Made by a program: the position numbers and the translations under genes
Source: Lachnospiraceae bacterium
GTDB taxonomy: Bacteria > Bacillota > Clostridia > Lachnospirales > Lachnospiraceae
DNA: 34,128 nt
Direction of reading: 5' to 3'
NCBI GenBank assembly: GCA_024687205.1
Contig: JAILES010000108.1
Location: forward strand, 1 to 34,128
Notes under the pieces: generated by a model
Told to the model about the DNA's origin: nothing
The model's database searches: none
The model's input: only the letters and a program-made list of their open reading frames with translations
In this document: piece after piece, positions 1 to 8,459 of the stretch
Numbering within the stretch: the first letter of the stretch is position 1
Layout: every line of letters begins with the position of its first letter

Positions 1-1
1 A

Positions 2-883
2 TCAAGCGGAACCATCAAGGTAGGTGTTGTTAACAACCCTCCTTCAGAGTCCGGTTATCGTGAAGCAAACGTTAAGGACATGGAGTCAGTTTTCTCAGCA
101 GCTAACGGATATGAGCTTAAGGCTTTCTACAGCTTAAAGAACGATGAGCAGCTTCAGGCAGCTCAGGGCTTCATCACAGAAGGTGTTGATTATCTTCTTA
201 TCTCTGCAGCAGAGACCACAGGTTGGGACGAAGTTCTCCGCAAGGCACAGGAAGCAGGCATCAAGGTTTATCTCTTCGACCGTATGATCGATGTAGATGA
301 GAGCCTGTATGAGGCAGCAGTTGTTTCCGATATGGCTAAAGAAGGTGAGACAGCAGTTAACTGGCTGCTCGCTCAGAATCTTCCTGAGTACAACGTAATC
401 CATATCCAGGGCGCTATGGGTTCAGACGCACAGATCGGACGTACAGGAGCTCTTGATGCTCAGTTCGCATCAGGCAAGATGAACAAGGTTGTACAGCAGA
501 CAGCTACATGGGACGAGGCAGAAGCTAAGAAGATCGTTGAATCCGTTATCAACAGCGGTGAGAAGTTCAACGTAATCTACGCTGAGAACGACGGTATGGC
601 TAAGGGTGCTGTAGCAGCACTTGACGAAGCAGGTATCACTCACGGAACAAGCGGCGATGTTATCGTAATGGGCTTTGACTGCAACAAGTGGGCACTCAGA
701 GAACTCCTTGCAGGCGCTTGGAACTATGATGGCCAGTGCTCACCTTTCCAGGCTAAGATCATCAGCGACCTGATCAAGAGCGGCAGCGCACCTTCTTCCA
801 AGAAGATCATCAACGAAGAGAAGGGCTTCGACGCTAAGGAACTTACTCAGGCAGATATCGACACTTACGGTTTAGGTGAATAA
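2..883 (+). CDS. ytfQ: Sugar ABC transporter substrate-binding protein, YtfQ-like (5' partial)
   Basis: Extracellular solute-binding lipoprotein-type subunit of a pentose/hexose ABC importer (periplasmic-binding-protein type 4 fold). The reading frame is open from base 2, so the signal peptide and N-terminus lie outside the window; the first in-frame ATG at 80 is internal. The visible part begins in the first beta strand (IKVGVVNN), followed by an ESGYRE motif, and the stretch around TGWDEVL and the DRMIDVDESLY segment closely follows remembered E. coli YtfQ (galactofuranose binder: ESGWRA, TGWEPVL, DRSIDVKDKSLY). It is followed by a matching ATPase and two permeases, exactly the ytfQ-ytfR-ytfT-yjfF order. 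Codon choice is of the highly expressed type, unlike the permeases behind it. Galactofuranose is inferred from family resemblance; another furanose or pentose is possible. Confidence 0.85.
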   Translation, partial: SSGTIKVGVVNNPPSESGYREANVKDMESVFSAANGYELKAFYSLKNDEQLQAAQGFITEGVDYLLISAAETTGWDEVLRKAQEAGIKVYLFDRMIDVDESLYEAAVVSDMAKEGETAVNWLLAQNLPEYNVIHIQGAMGSDAQIGRTGALDAQFASGKMNKVVQQTATWDEAEAKKIVESVINSGEKFNVIYAENDGMAKGAVAALDEAGITHGTSGDVIVMGFDCNKWALRELLAGAWNYDGQCSPFQAKIISDLIKSGSAPSSKKIINEEKGFDAKELTQADIDTYGLGE

Positions 884-900
884 TCTTGTAGATTAGCAGG

Positions 901-947
901 GCGCAGCCAAGTTGCAGAATATCTGACAACCTGGCTGCGCTATTTTA
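901..947 (+). terminator. Intra-operon hairpin after the binding-protein gene
   Basis: Arms 901-914 and 927-940 form a 14-bp stem with one mismatch and a 12-nt loop, followed by a U-rich run (TATTTTATT). It lies between the binding-protein stop and the ATPase ribosome binding site (AAGGAGGA at 956-963). Such hairpins after binding-protein genes usually act as partial terminators or 3' mRNA stabilisers, giving more binding protein than membrane components. The role here is inferred. Confidence 0.7.
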
Positions 948-969
948 TTACACACAAGGAGGAAGCGGC

Positions 970-2472
970 ATGCAGGAAAGAGCTTTACTGGAAATGCGCG
1001 GAATAAAGAAAAGATTTCCGGGAGTAAGGGCACTGCATAATGTGGATTTCACTTTGAGAAAAGGCGAGATCCATGCACTGATGGGTGAAAACGGTGCAGG
1101 AAAATCCACTCTGATAAAGATACTTACAGGTGTTTATCAGATGGACGAAGGAAACGTCTATGTTGACGGTGAAGCCGTAGCGATCCATTCCCCGCAGGAT
1201 GCACAGAACACGGGAATAAGCACGGTTTATCAGGAGATCACGCTCTGCCCGAACCTTACGGTAGCAGAGAATATGTTCATCGGACGTGAAGGCGGTGCTT
1301 TCGTAAATCAGAAGGAATACAGAAAAAGGGCAGACGAACAGCTGCAGAACCTCGGCATTCCCGCCAGAGGTGCACAGATGCTCGGAAGCTGCTCACTGGC
1401 TGTCCAGCAGATGGTGGCCATCGCACGTGCGGTAGATATGCAGTGTAAGGTGCTGATACTGGACGAGCCGACTTCTTCACTGGACGACAAAGAAGTTAAC
1501 ATGCTTTTCGGTCTCATGAGGGATCTGAAGAGCAAAGGCGTAGGAATAATATTCGTTACTCATTTCCTTGAACAGGTATATGAAGTAAGTGACCGTATCA
1601 CGGTCCTCAGGAACGGAGAACTGGTCGGCGAGTATCTTACCGAGGATCTTCCGCAGGTACAGCTTGTGGCAAAGATGATGGGTAAGTCACTTGACGAGCT
1701 CAGCGATCTCGAGGAGATCGGTTCCCGCGAGGCGGTTGCCGGAGAGGTATTCTACGAGGCAGAGGGACTTGCAAGCGAAGAGACCAATCCTTTCAACTTC
1801 TCCATAAGGAAAGGTGAGGTAAACGGCTTTACCGGACTGCTCGGTTCCGGCCGAAGTGAAAGCGTAAGAGCCATATTCGGTGCTGACAAGGTGACCGGCG
1901 GTAAGGTAAATATAAACGGAAAAGAAGTTAAGATCTCACGTCCCATAGATGCGATGAAGAGCGGTATCGGTTATCTGGCAGAGGACAGAAAACGCGACGG
2001 TATCATTGCGGACTTAAGCGTACGTGAAAATATAATACTCGCACTGCAGGTGATGAACGGTTTCTTCAAACCCATAAGCCGCAGTGAGTCGGAAGCTTTT
2101 GCCGACGAGTATATAAAGGCATTGAAGATCAAGACCGCAAGCAGTGAGACACCGGTAGGATCTCTTTCCGGCGGTAACCAGCAGAAGGTGATCCTTGCGA
2201 GATGGCTGCTCACCCATCCCGATTATCTGATACTGGACGAGCCCACCAGAGGTATAGACGTGGGAACCAAGCTGGAGATACAGAAACTGGTGCTGCAGCT
2301 TGCAAAAGAAGGTGTGAGCGTAACTTTCATTTCTTCAGAAGTTGAAGAGATGCTCCGTACCTGCAGCCGCCTGATCGTAATGCGCGACAGGCATATCGTG
2401 GGTGAACTGAAAGGGCAGGATCTTAATCAGGCCCAGGTGATGAAGACGATCGCGGGAGGAGAGGCAGAATGA
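970..2472 (+). CDS. ytfR: Sugar ABC transporter ATP-binding protein, YtfR-like, two ABC domains
   Basis: Cytoplasmic ATPase subunit energising the importer, 500 aa, the usual length for fused double-ABC sugar ATPases (RbsA/MglA/YtfR class). The N-terminal domain has Walker A GENGAGKST (39-47) and Walker B VLILDEPTSSLD (161-172), but a degenerate signature (SLAVQQMVAIARA). The C-terminal domain has a degenerate Walker A (GLLGSGRSE, 289-297), an intact LSGGNQQK signature (399-406) and Walker B LILDEPTRGID (420-430). This asymmetry is normal for the class. The start is supported by AGGAGG 6-7 nt upstream. The stop overlaps the next start (ATGA), indicating translational coupling with the permease. 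Confidence 0.93.
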   Translation: MQERALLEMRGIKKRFPGVRALHNVDFTLRKGEIHALMGENGAGKSTLIKILTGVYQMDEGNVYVDGEAVAIHSPQDAQNTGISTVYQEITLCPNLTVAENMFIGREGGAFVNQKEYRKRADEQLQNLGIPARGAQMLGSCSLAVQQMVAIARAVDMQCKVLILDEPTSSLDDKEVNMLFGLMRDLKSKGVGIIFVTHFLEQVYEVSDRITVLRNGELVGEYLTEDLPQVQLVAKMMGKSLDELSDLEEIGSREAVAGEVFYEAEGLASEETNPFNFSIRKGEVNGFTGLLGSGRSESVRAIFGADKVTGGKVNINGKEVKISRPIDAMKSGIGYLAEDRKRDGIIADLSVRENIILALQVMNGFFKPISRSESEAFADEYIKALKIKTASSETPVGSLSGGNQQKVILARWLLTHPDYLILDEPTRGIDVGTKLEIQKLVLQLAKEGVSVTFISSEVEEMLRTCSRLIVMRDRHIVGELKGQDLNQAQVMKTIAGGEAE

Positions 2473-3539
2473 AAGAGAATTTAAAGAAAATGCCGAAAGG
2501 CGGTTTGGGGCAGCTCACGATCCCGGTCATTGCCGTGGCGCTGCTGGTGATCTTTAATCTGATAAGGGATCCGGGCTTCTTCAGCATAAGCATAACCCAT
2601 AACAATTACGGGAACGCGGTGCTGGCCGGCAACCTGATCAGTATCATAAACGGCGCGAGCGAACTTGCGATACTCGCAATAGGAATGACCCTGGTTACGG
2701 CTGCTACCAAAGGACAGGATATCAGCGTCGGTGCAGCTGCAGCCATCGCGGGCAGTGTTTTCGTAAAGGTGCTTAAGTCCGGTGCGGACATAACAGGCGG
2801 TACCGTGATACTCGCCTTTATCTGCGCCTGCATCGTTGCGATGATCTTCGGCGCTTTCAACGGAACGCTGGTGGCGGTATTCAACATACAGCCGATGATC
2901 GCGACCCTGATACTTTATACCTGCGGACGTTCCATAGCATACTGGATCAACGGCGGTGCAACACCTACCGTTACATCACCGATAATCAATGCCATAGGAA
3001 GTTTTGCACCGGGCATACCCATCCCGATGCCGGTGATCATAGTCATAGTAGTGGCGATACTGTTTAAGCTGCTCTTCCATTTTACCTCACTGGAGATACT
3101 CACACAGTCGGTAGGTATCAACCAGAGTGCGGCAAGACTTAACGGTATCAATACCACCTTCATCAAACTGCTTTCCTTTATACTGCTGGGCTGCTGCGTA
3201 TCCGTTGCAGGCATTATCGGTGTCAGCCGTCTCGGACTTATCAATCACGAGACCCTGCTCCTGGATGTGGAAATGGATGCGATCCTTGCAGTCGCCATCG
3301 GCGGTAACAGCTTGGGAGGCGGTAAGTTCAAGATCAGCGGATCCATAATCGGAGCTTACGTTATACAGATGCTCACGATCACGCTGTATGCCATGAAGGT
3401 TTCTTCAACAGACGTTAAAGCTTACAAGGCTATCGTCATCGTCCTTCTCGTTGTGATCGGTTCACCGGTTGTGAAGGAACGCTTCGAAAAGTTAATGAAG
3501 AAAAGAAAAGCTCTGCTCAAAGGGGGTGAAAAGGCATGA
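2469..3539 (+). CDS. ytfT: Sugar ABC transporter permease, YtfT-like
   Basis: Integral membrane permease of the branched-chain amino acid/ribose type (BPD_transp_2, RbsC-like), 356 aa with about 8-10 hydrophobic segments starting near residue 15. The family loop carrying GMTLVTAATKGQDISVGA (about 70-95) and the AVAIGGNSLGGG segment (about 275-290), which couples to the ATPase, are both present. It overlaps the ATPase gene at its start and the second permease at its end, both as 4-nt ATGA overlaps, so three membrane-complex genes are translationally coupled. Pairing with a second, different permease is the arrangement known for YtfT/YjfF and argues for a heterodimeric channel. The substrate is inferred from the binding protein. 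Confidence 0.88.
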   Translation: MKENLKKMPKGGLGQLTIPVIAVALLVIFNLIRDPGFFSISITHNNYGNAVLAGNLISIINGASELAILAIGMTLVTAATKGQDISVGAAAAIAGSVFVKVLKSGADITGGTVILAFICACIVAMIFGAFNGTLVAVFNIQPMIATLILYTCGRSIAYWINGGATPTVTSPIINAIGSFAPGIPIPMPVIIVIVVAILFKLLFHFTSLEILTQSVGINQSAARLNGINTTFIKLLSFILLGCCVSVAGIIGVSRLGLINHETLLLDVEMDAILAVAIGGNSLGGGKFKISGSIIGAYVIQMLTITLYAMKVSSTDVKAYKAIVIVLLVVIGSPVVKERFEKLMKKRKALLKGGEKA

Positions 3540-4567
3540 ATGAGAATGTAAAGAAGAAAAGGGAGCCCCTCAATGACACTCAGCTGCTGATGACGATAAC
3601 CATCTGCATCTTTATAGTAATGTACCTGCTGGCAATGGCCCTTCTGAAGGGCGGGTTCCTTCATGCACAGCAGATATTCGATCTGCTGAACGATAATGCC
3701 AGCCTGATAATAGTTTCCTGCGGCCTTACGGTGGTAATGATCGGCGGCGGTATCGATATCAGCGTCGGCGCCGTTACTTCCCTGGTAGTCATGAGCTGCA
3801 TACTGTACCTGAACAAAGGCGGCAACGTGCTGCTGGCTCTGATGCTGGCACTGGGCATAGGTCTTGCCTTCGGTCTGGTACACGGCTTCCTTATAAGCTA
3901 TCTTGAGATCCAGCCGTTCATCGTTACCCTGGCAGGTATGTTCTTTGCAAGAGGCATGACCACCATACTTTCGGTCAATCCCCAGAAGGTGGACCACGAA
4001 GGTTTTGAAACACTCAGGAATACCAAGATAGAGATACCCTGGCTCGGTTATGTGGCAAAGAACGGAAATCTGGTGCCGGCCCGTATGGAACTGGGTGTAG
4101 TGATAGCATTCTTCTGTATCATAGTGGTATTCGTGATACTGATGTTCCACCGTCTCGGAAGAAACTTCTATGCAATGGGCGGTAACCAGCAGAGCGCACT
4201 GATGCTCGGTATCAACGTAAAGAAAACACGTTTCTTAAGCTATATCATCAGCGGTCTCTTAAGCGGTATATCGGGCTTCGTGCTGATGATGCACACAGGT
4301 GCCGGAAATGCCACCAATGCGGCAGGCATGGAAATGAACGCCATCGCATCATCCATAATAGGCGGTACGCTGCTTACAGGCGGTGTCGGTAATGTGGCAG
4401 GTACCTTCTTCGGTACCATGACACTGACCACCATCAAGAAGATCGTCGTATCCAGCGGCCTGAAGGATCCCTGGTGGCAGAGCATTACCACCGGCGGCAT
4501 GCTTTGCTTCTTCATACTGTTGCAGAGTATAGTCCTCGGAAAGAGACAGAAAAAGAAAAAAGCATAA
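3536..4567 (+). CDS. yjfF: Sugar ABC transporter permease, YjfF-like
   Basis: Second membrane permease of the importer, 343 aa, RbsC-like. The N-terminal half carries GLTVVMIGGGIDISVGAVTSL (about 62-82), the hallmark of this permease family, and the C-terminal half has an SSIIGGTLLTGGVGNVAGT segment (about 277-295) corresponding to the ATPase-contact loop. The short soluble insertion around residues 145-180 (SVNPQKVDHEGFETLRN and following) is like YjfF proteins. Its ATG overlaps the TGA of the first permease, and AAGGGGGTG just upstream serves as ribosome binding site. It ends the operon, with a terminator 10 nt downstream. Confidence 0.88.
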   Translation: MNENVKKKREPLNDTQLLMTITICIFIVMYLLAMALLKGGFLHAQQIFDLLNDNASLIIVSCGLTVVMIGGGIDISVGAVTSLVVMSCILYLNKGGNVLLALMLALGIGLAFGLVHGFLISYLEIQPFIVTLAGMFFARGMTTILSVNPQKVDHEGFETLRNTKIEIPWLGYVAKNGNLVPARMELGVVIAFFCIIVVFVILMFHRLGRNFYAMGGNQQSALMLGINVKKTRFLSYIISGLLSGISGFVLMMHTGAGNATNAAGMEMNAIASSIIGGTLLTGGVGNVAGTFFGTMTLTTIKKIVVSSGLKDPWWQSITTGGMLCFFILLQSIVLGKRQKKKKA

Positions 4568-4576
4568 GTAATAACA

Positions 4577-4600
4577 AAGGGGTGTCAGTCGACACCCCTT
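4577..4600. terminator. Bidirectional terminator between yjfF and nrdG-type gene
   Basis: A perfect 10-bp stem (4577-4586 with 4591-4600) and 4-nt loop separates two convergent genes. On the minus strand the hairpin is followed by TTGTTATTACTT, so it is best formed as the terminator of the minus-strand gene; on the plus strand the following U-run is poor. The stop codon of the minus-strand gene (4585-4587) lies at the junction of the stem and loop. Confidence 0.75.
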
Positions 4601-5298
4601 AATTCTGCAGCGGGAAGGTATTCCCGGACTATGTTTAACAATTCGTTTAATTCATCTTTGCTGAAGCTTTCGAGCTCCAGCTCTTTGCCTTTCAGCTTTT
4701 CTATGACACCGTCTTCTTCCCTGTAAGACTGGAGGAAATATGCATCGGGGCCGGCGAGCCATTCCGCCAGGGCCTTTACCGAGGCTTTGCTGTGGAGGCC
4801 TTTGACCAGGGTGGTGCGGAACTCGTGAGCGATGCCCGAAGACCTGAGAAGCTCTACGCTTGCGCTTATCTTATCAAAGGCGATCTGTGGAAGGCCGCAG
4901 ACTTTTGCATAATCTTCCGGGGAAGCCTTGATGTCCATTGCCACATGGTCGATGAGTTTTTCGTTTATAAGTTCGGATACCGCTTCCGGATTGGTGCCGT
5001 TGGTATCCAGTTTGACCAGGAGGTCCAGCTCCTTTATTTTTTTGATGAAGTCTTTCAGATCCGGCATCAGCGTGGGTTCGCCTCCGGTGATGCAGACACC
5101 TTCAAGAACGGAGCTGCGCTTCTTTATATGTGCAAGTATCTCCTCCGTATCCAGGGGAGTCTCGAAATATTCGGGCAGCACCAAAGAACCGTTCTGACAG
5201 AAAGGGCAGCGCAGGTTGCAGCCCTGAGTGAAAACGGTGCAGGCCAGGCGGCCCGGATAGTCAAGGAGTGTAGTTTTTACAAAGCCGGCGATTGTCAT
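4585..5298 (-). CDS. Anaerobic ribonucleotide reductase activating protein (NrdG2-type radical SAM)
   Basis: Radical-SAM activase, 237 aa, of the family annotated as anaerobic ribonucleoside-triphosphate reductase activating protein (TIGR02495 type). It would use S-adenosylmethionine and a [4Fe-4S] cluster to install a glycyl radical on the class III reductase. The cluster motif CxxxCxxC is C27, C31, C34, preceded by the family's KTTLLDYPG, and the SAM-binding GGE is at 72-74. I moved the start from an upstream ATG at 5364 to 5298: AGGA lies 5 nt before this ATG, the family begins at this point, and the extra 22 residues would run into the promoter. The reductase itself is not in the window. 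A glycyl-radical activase for another enzyme is possible. Confidence 0.85.
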   Translation of the reverse strand: MTIAGFVKTTLLDYPGRLACTVFTQGCNLRCPFCQNGSLVLPEYFETPLDTEEILAHIKKRSSVLEGVCITGGEPTLMPDLKDFIKKIKELDLLVKLDTNGTNPEAVSELINEKLIDHVAMDIKASPEDYAKVCGLPQIAFDKISASVELLRSSGIAHEFRTTLVKGLHSKASVKALAEWLAGPDAYFLQSYREEDGVIEKLKGKELELESFSKDELNELLNIVREYLPAAELRGVD

Positions 5299-5362
5299 AT
5301 TTATCCTCTCATCAGTCAGCCTGCGGCACGCAGCAACCCCCAGGGGGGGAGCCTTTAAGATC

Positions 5363-5389
5363 ATTATATCATAGCGGTCAAGGTTGCAA
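5363..5389 (-). promoter_or_regulatory. Promoter of nrdG-type gene
   Basis: On the minus strand, TATAAT (5363-5368) is preceded by TGA, giving an extended -10 (TGnTATAAT). The best -35 is TTGCAA at 5384-5389 with a short 15-nt spacer. This hexamer is palindromic and is also the -35 of the divergent gpmA promoter. Confidence 0.5.
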
Positions 5390-5412
5390 ATGGGCAGGGG
5401 CTGTGATATATT
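5384..5412 (+). promoter_or_regulatory. Sigma-A-type promoter of gpmA
   Basis: TTGCAA (5384-5389), a 17-nt spacer and TATATT (5407-5412), about 49 nt before the gpmA start. Confidence 0.65.
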
Positions 5413-5460
5413 AAGCGTTAGGGTTTTTTAATTCAAATCTAAAAACAGGAGGAATGATAA

Positions 5461-6207
5461 ATGACTAAGCTGGTACTTGTCAGACATGGCGAGAGCGAGT
5501 GGAACAAGCTCAATCTTTTCACAGGCTGGACGGATGTTGATCTGTCCGAAAAAGGACATGAGGAGGCTAAGGCAGCAGGTAAGCTGCTCAAGGCAGAGGG
5601 GTATGATTTCGACGTATGCTATACTTCTTATCTGAAGAGAGCAATACACACCCTCAACCATATACTTGATGAGATGGACAGAAACTGGCTGCCCGTTAAC
5701 AAGGCATGGGAACTCAACGAGCGTCACTACGGTGATCTGCAGGGCAAGAACAAGAGCGAAGCTGCAGAGAAATTCGGTGAGGATCAGGTAAAGATCTGGA
5801 GAAGATCTTTTGACGTAAAGCCCCCCGAGCTTTCCGATGATGACGAGCGTTCCACCAAGAAGCTGGAAATGTACAGGGATGTAGATAACTACTTCCTGCC
5901 CAAGAACGAGTCACTTGAAACTACAATTGAGAGAGTTATCCCTTATTATCTCAAGAACATCCTTGCAGATATGAAGGCAGGCAAGCGTGTGATCATCGCC
6001 GCTCACGGCAACTCACTCCGCGCACTTGTTAAGTATCTTGACAACATGAGCGCTGAAGAGATCCTCGGTCTCAACATACCTACCGGAACTCCTCTGGTAT
6101 ATGAGTTCGACGAGAACTTCAAGGCTGTAAATCACTATTATCTCGGCGACCAGGAAGCACTTAAGGCTAAGATGGAAGCTGTAGCTAATCAGGGTAAGGC
6201 AAAATAA
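5461..6207 (+). CDS. gpmA: 2,3-bisphosphoglycerate-dependent phosphoglycerate mutase
   Basis: Cytoplasmic glycolytic enzyme interconverting 3- and 2-phosphoglycerate. The protein is 248 aa, the standard dPGM length. The phospho-acceptor motif [10 protein letters not shown] places the catalytic histidine at H9; TGWTDVDLS (21-29), the ERHYG motif with E87, and the second catalytic histidine H182 in [11 protein letters not shown] are all present. AGGAGG lies 8 nt upstream of the ATG. The gene is monocistronic: its own promoter lies upstream and a strong terminator follows 14 nt after the stop. Codon use is of the highly expressed type. Confidence 0.97.
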   Translation: MTKLVLVRHGESEWNKLNLFTGWTDVDLSEKGHEEAKAAGKLLKAEGYDFDVCYTSYLKRAIHTLNHILDEMDRNWLPVNKAWELNERHYGDLQGKNKSEAAEKFGEDQVKIWRRSFDVKPPELSDDDERSTKKLEMYRDVDNYFLPKNESLETTIERVIPYYLKNILADMKAGKRVIIAAHGNSLRALVKYLDNMSAEEILGLNIPTGTPLVYEFDENFKAVNHYYLGDQEALKAKMEAVANQGKAK

Positions 6208-6221
6208 TAAAAATGACAGGG

Positions 6222-6265
6222 CGTAACCGTGGGGGATGATGGATCCCGCGGTTACGTTTTTGTTT
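6222..6265 (+). terminator. Rho-independent terminator of gpmA
   Basis: A 12-bp stem with one G-U pair (6222-6233 with 6245-6256) and an 11-nt loop is followed by TTTTTGTTT. Confidence 0.88.
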
Positions 6266-6308
6266 CGGGGAGAAGCCTTATGTTAAAGGATTAAGAGGAG
6301 GGAATGTT

Positions 6309-7613
6309 ATGGCAGAACAGGGTTATCATGATTATAAATGTAAGAACTGCGGGGGACCGCTTATTTTCAAAGGTGATGTAAATAAGATGGTCTGCGAATT
6401 CTGCGATTCGCAGTTTGACATGTCCGAGTTTAAGGACGACGAAAGAGTAAGGGAAGAAACGAGTGACTGGTCACAGAGTGCAGGTGCCACGATGGCTGCC
6501 GGCGAAGCCGGAATGAACGAGTATGCCTGCAATACCTGCGGCGCCGTTATGGTAGCCGAGGAGAACGTGGGCGCGACAGAGTGCCCTTACTGTGGCAATC
6601 CTCTTGTAATAAAGGATACCTTTGAAGGAATGAACCTGCCAGACGGCCTTATACCTTTTGCGGTAGACAAGAAGTCGGCACAGGATGCACTGAAGAATTA
6701 CTACAGCGGAAAGAAGCTTCTGCCCAGAGGCTTTATCGATAATAACAGAATGGACAACATCAGCGGTGTCTATGTTCCCTTCTGGCTTTTTGACTGCGAT
6801 GTGGATGGCAGCGTTTTCTACAAAGCAACAAAGGAGCGCAAATACAATAAGGGTCAGGAAGAGTGGAAAGAGATCAAGGATTTCGCGGTCAGCAGAGCTG
6901 CAAACATGAAGTTTGAAAAAGTTCCCGCCGACGGCGCAAAGGAAATGAACGATGCTTACATGGATTCCCTCGAGCCCTATGATTACAGCAAGATAACCGC
7001 TTATAACGCAGCTTATATGTCGGGTTATGTGGCAAGCAAGTATGACGAGGATGCCAATGCGGTGAAAGGCAGGGTCGACGACAGGATAAGGACCACCGCA
7101 AAGGCCGAGATCCGCAAGACCGTTGAAGGCTACGACAGCGTTAACGAGCAGGCTTCCGACATAGACATCAAGAACGGAAAGATCAGCTATTGCATGATCC
7201 CCGTATGGATGCTGACAACCAGATATAACGGAGAAGCTTATACCTTCGCAATGAACGGACAGACCGGTAAGGTGACCGGTGACCTGCCCGTAGATAAGGG
7301 AATGGCTACCGGATATTTCGCAAAGGTAGCGGGCATAGCCTTTGTGATAATCCAGGCGATATTCTTCCTGCTGAAATTATTCCAGAACAACAATATAGTA
7401 GGTATCGAGGTAGCAGCCCTGGTAGTAGCGCTGATAATCGGTGCGATAGCACTTTCTTCCGCCAAGTCTTCGATGGTAAGCCATCAGAAGCACGAAGCCA
7501 CCCAGTATCTGAAGCAGGGAAGCTTCAAACTCAGCCGTAAGGAAGACAGGCATACCGGTACCAGGAACGAGCTGGTCAGAAAAGCACCGGAACAGAATGC
7601 GGGAGCAAAATAA
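6309..7613 (+). CDS. Double zinc-ribbon membrane protein of unknown function
   Basis: 434 aa, not recognised as a characterised gene. The N-terminus has two four-cysteine zinc ribbons: C11, C14, C29, C32 and C74, C77, C92, C95. They resemble the TFIIB/RNA-polymerase-subunit type that is often auto-annotated as transcription factor zinc ribbons. A soluble middle region (about 110-330) contains a PFWLFDCDVDG segment and several tyrosine-rich stretches. Two adjacent hydrophobic helices (about 340-362 and 368-388) precede a basic tail. The arrangement fits a membrane-anchored protein with cytoplasmic metal-binding ends rather than a transcription factor. AGGAGGG lies 7 nt before the ATG. The stop abuts the start of the cvfB-like gene with no gap, so the two are probably co-translated. 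Confidence 0.85.
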   Translation: MAEQGYHDYKCKNCGGPLIFKGDVNKMVCEFCDSQFDMSEFKDDERVREETSDWSQSAGATMAAGEAGMNEYACNTCGAVMVAEENVGATECPYCGNPLVIKDTFEGMNLPDGLIPFAVDKKSAQDALKNYYSGKKLLPRGFIDNNRMDNISGVYVPFWLFDCDVDGSVFYKATKERKYNKGQEEWKEIKDFAVSRAANMKFEKVPADGAKEMNDAYMDSLEPYDYSKITAYNAAYMSGYVASKYDEDANAVKGRVDDRIRTTAKAEIRKTVEGYDSVNEQASDIDIKNGKISYCMIPVWMLTTRYNGEAYTFAMNGQTGKVTGDLPVDKGMATGYFAKVAGIAFVIIQAIFFLLKLFQNNNIVGIEVAALVVALIIGAIALSSAKSSMVSHQKHEATQYLKQGSFKLSRKEDRHTGTRNELVRKAPEQNAGAK

Positions 7614-8459
7614 ATGTTTGAGTTCGGACGCGTACAGGAGCTGTGCGTAGTAAAGATAAAAGAACACGGAGCGTATCTTGCCGAAGAAGGGGAAGCGGAG
7701 GAGCGTATCCTCCTCCCCTCAAGGCAGGTGCCGGAAGGGATTAAGGCGGGCGACCGCCTTAAGGTCTTTGTATACAGGGATTCCGAAGACAGGCCCATAG
7801 CTACGGTAAGGACTCCGCTCATCACCCTGGGGAAAGTGGCCAGGCTTAAAGTGGTGTCGGTTTCAAAGCCGGGAGCTTTTCTTGACTGGGGGCTGGAGAA
7901 GGATCTGTTCCTGCCCTATAAGGAGCAGACCTATCGCGTAAAGCCCGGGGACAGCGTGCTTTGCGCACTTTATCTTGATAAGAGTTCGCGGCTTGCAGCC
8001 ACGATGAACGTATATAAGTATCTTTTGAACGAGTCCCCCTATAAGACAGGCGATGATGTGGAAGGCACAGTTTATGAGAAGAGCGAGCGTTTCGGTCTTT
8101 TTGTCGCCGTGGATGATATCTATTCGGCCATCATACCGAAGCAGGAAGTATACAGCGATATCCCCACAGGCAGCAGCATAAGGGCCAGGGTGACCAGGGT
8201 CAAAGAGGACGGAAGGCTCAACTTAAGCATAAGGGAGAAGGCCTATCTCCAGATAGAGCCCGATATGCAGAAGATACTGGAACTGCTGGATTCCTACGGC
8301 GGGGCGCTGCCCTTTACCGAGAAGGCGGATCCCCAGGTCATAGCAAGAGAGACCGGTATGAGCAAGAACGAATTCAAGAGAGCGGTGGGCCATCTGTACA
8401 AGCAGAGGCTGGTCACCATCAATGAAGGTCATATAAGGAAGGCTAAGGCGGATGAATAA
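7614..8459 (+). CDS. cvfB: S1-domain RNA-binding protein, CvfB/YitL family
   Basis: 281 aa, matching the CvfB family (Staphylococcus virulence regulator, B. subtilis YitL), which has consecutive S1-like OB folds and a C-terminal winged helix. An N-terminal S1-like domain spans about 1-62, a second about 65-130 contains the diagnostic GAFLDWGLEKDLFLPY (83-98), and a third about 142-205 contains SERFGLFVAVDDIYSAIIP. A winged-helix segment (about 225-278) includes ETGMSKNEFKRAVGHLYK. The ATG follows directly after the upstream TAA, and GGGAG within the previous gene can serve as ribosome binding site. The RNA targets are unknown. It overlaps the following protease gene by 8 nt. Confidence 0.9.
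   Translation: MFEFGRVQELCVVKIKEHGAYLAEEGEAEERILLPSRQVPEGIKAGDRLKVFVYRDSEDRPIATVRTPLITLGKVARLKVVSVSKPGAFLDWGLEKDLFLPYKEQTYRVKPGDSVLCALYLDKSSRLAATMNVYKYLLNESPYKTGDDVEGTVYEKSERFGLFVAVDDIYSAIIPKQEVYSDIPTGSSIRARVTRVKEDGRLNLSIREKAYLQIEPDMQKILELLDSYGGALPFTEKADPQVIARETGMSKNEFKRAVGHLYKQRLVTINEGHIRKAKADE

Noticed and set aside
3422..4150. Long minus-strand open frame (242 aa) opposite the second permease
   Set aside because: It is the shadow of a real gene: His/Tyr/Gln-rich composition typical of reverse-strand reading and no start signals.
5299..5364. Upstream extension of the nrdG-type gene to ATG 5364
   Set aside because: The extra residues are unlike the family, overlap the promoter -10, and the ATG at 5298 has a good ribosome binding site.
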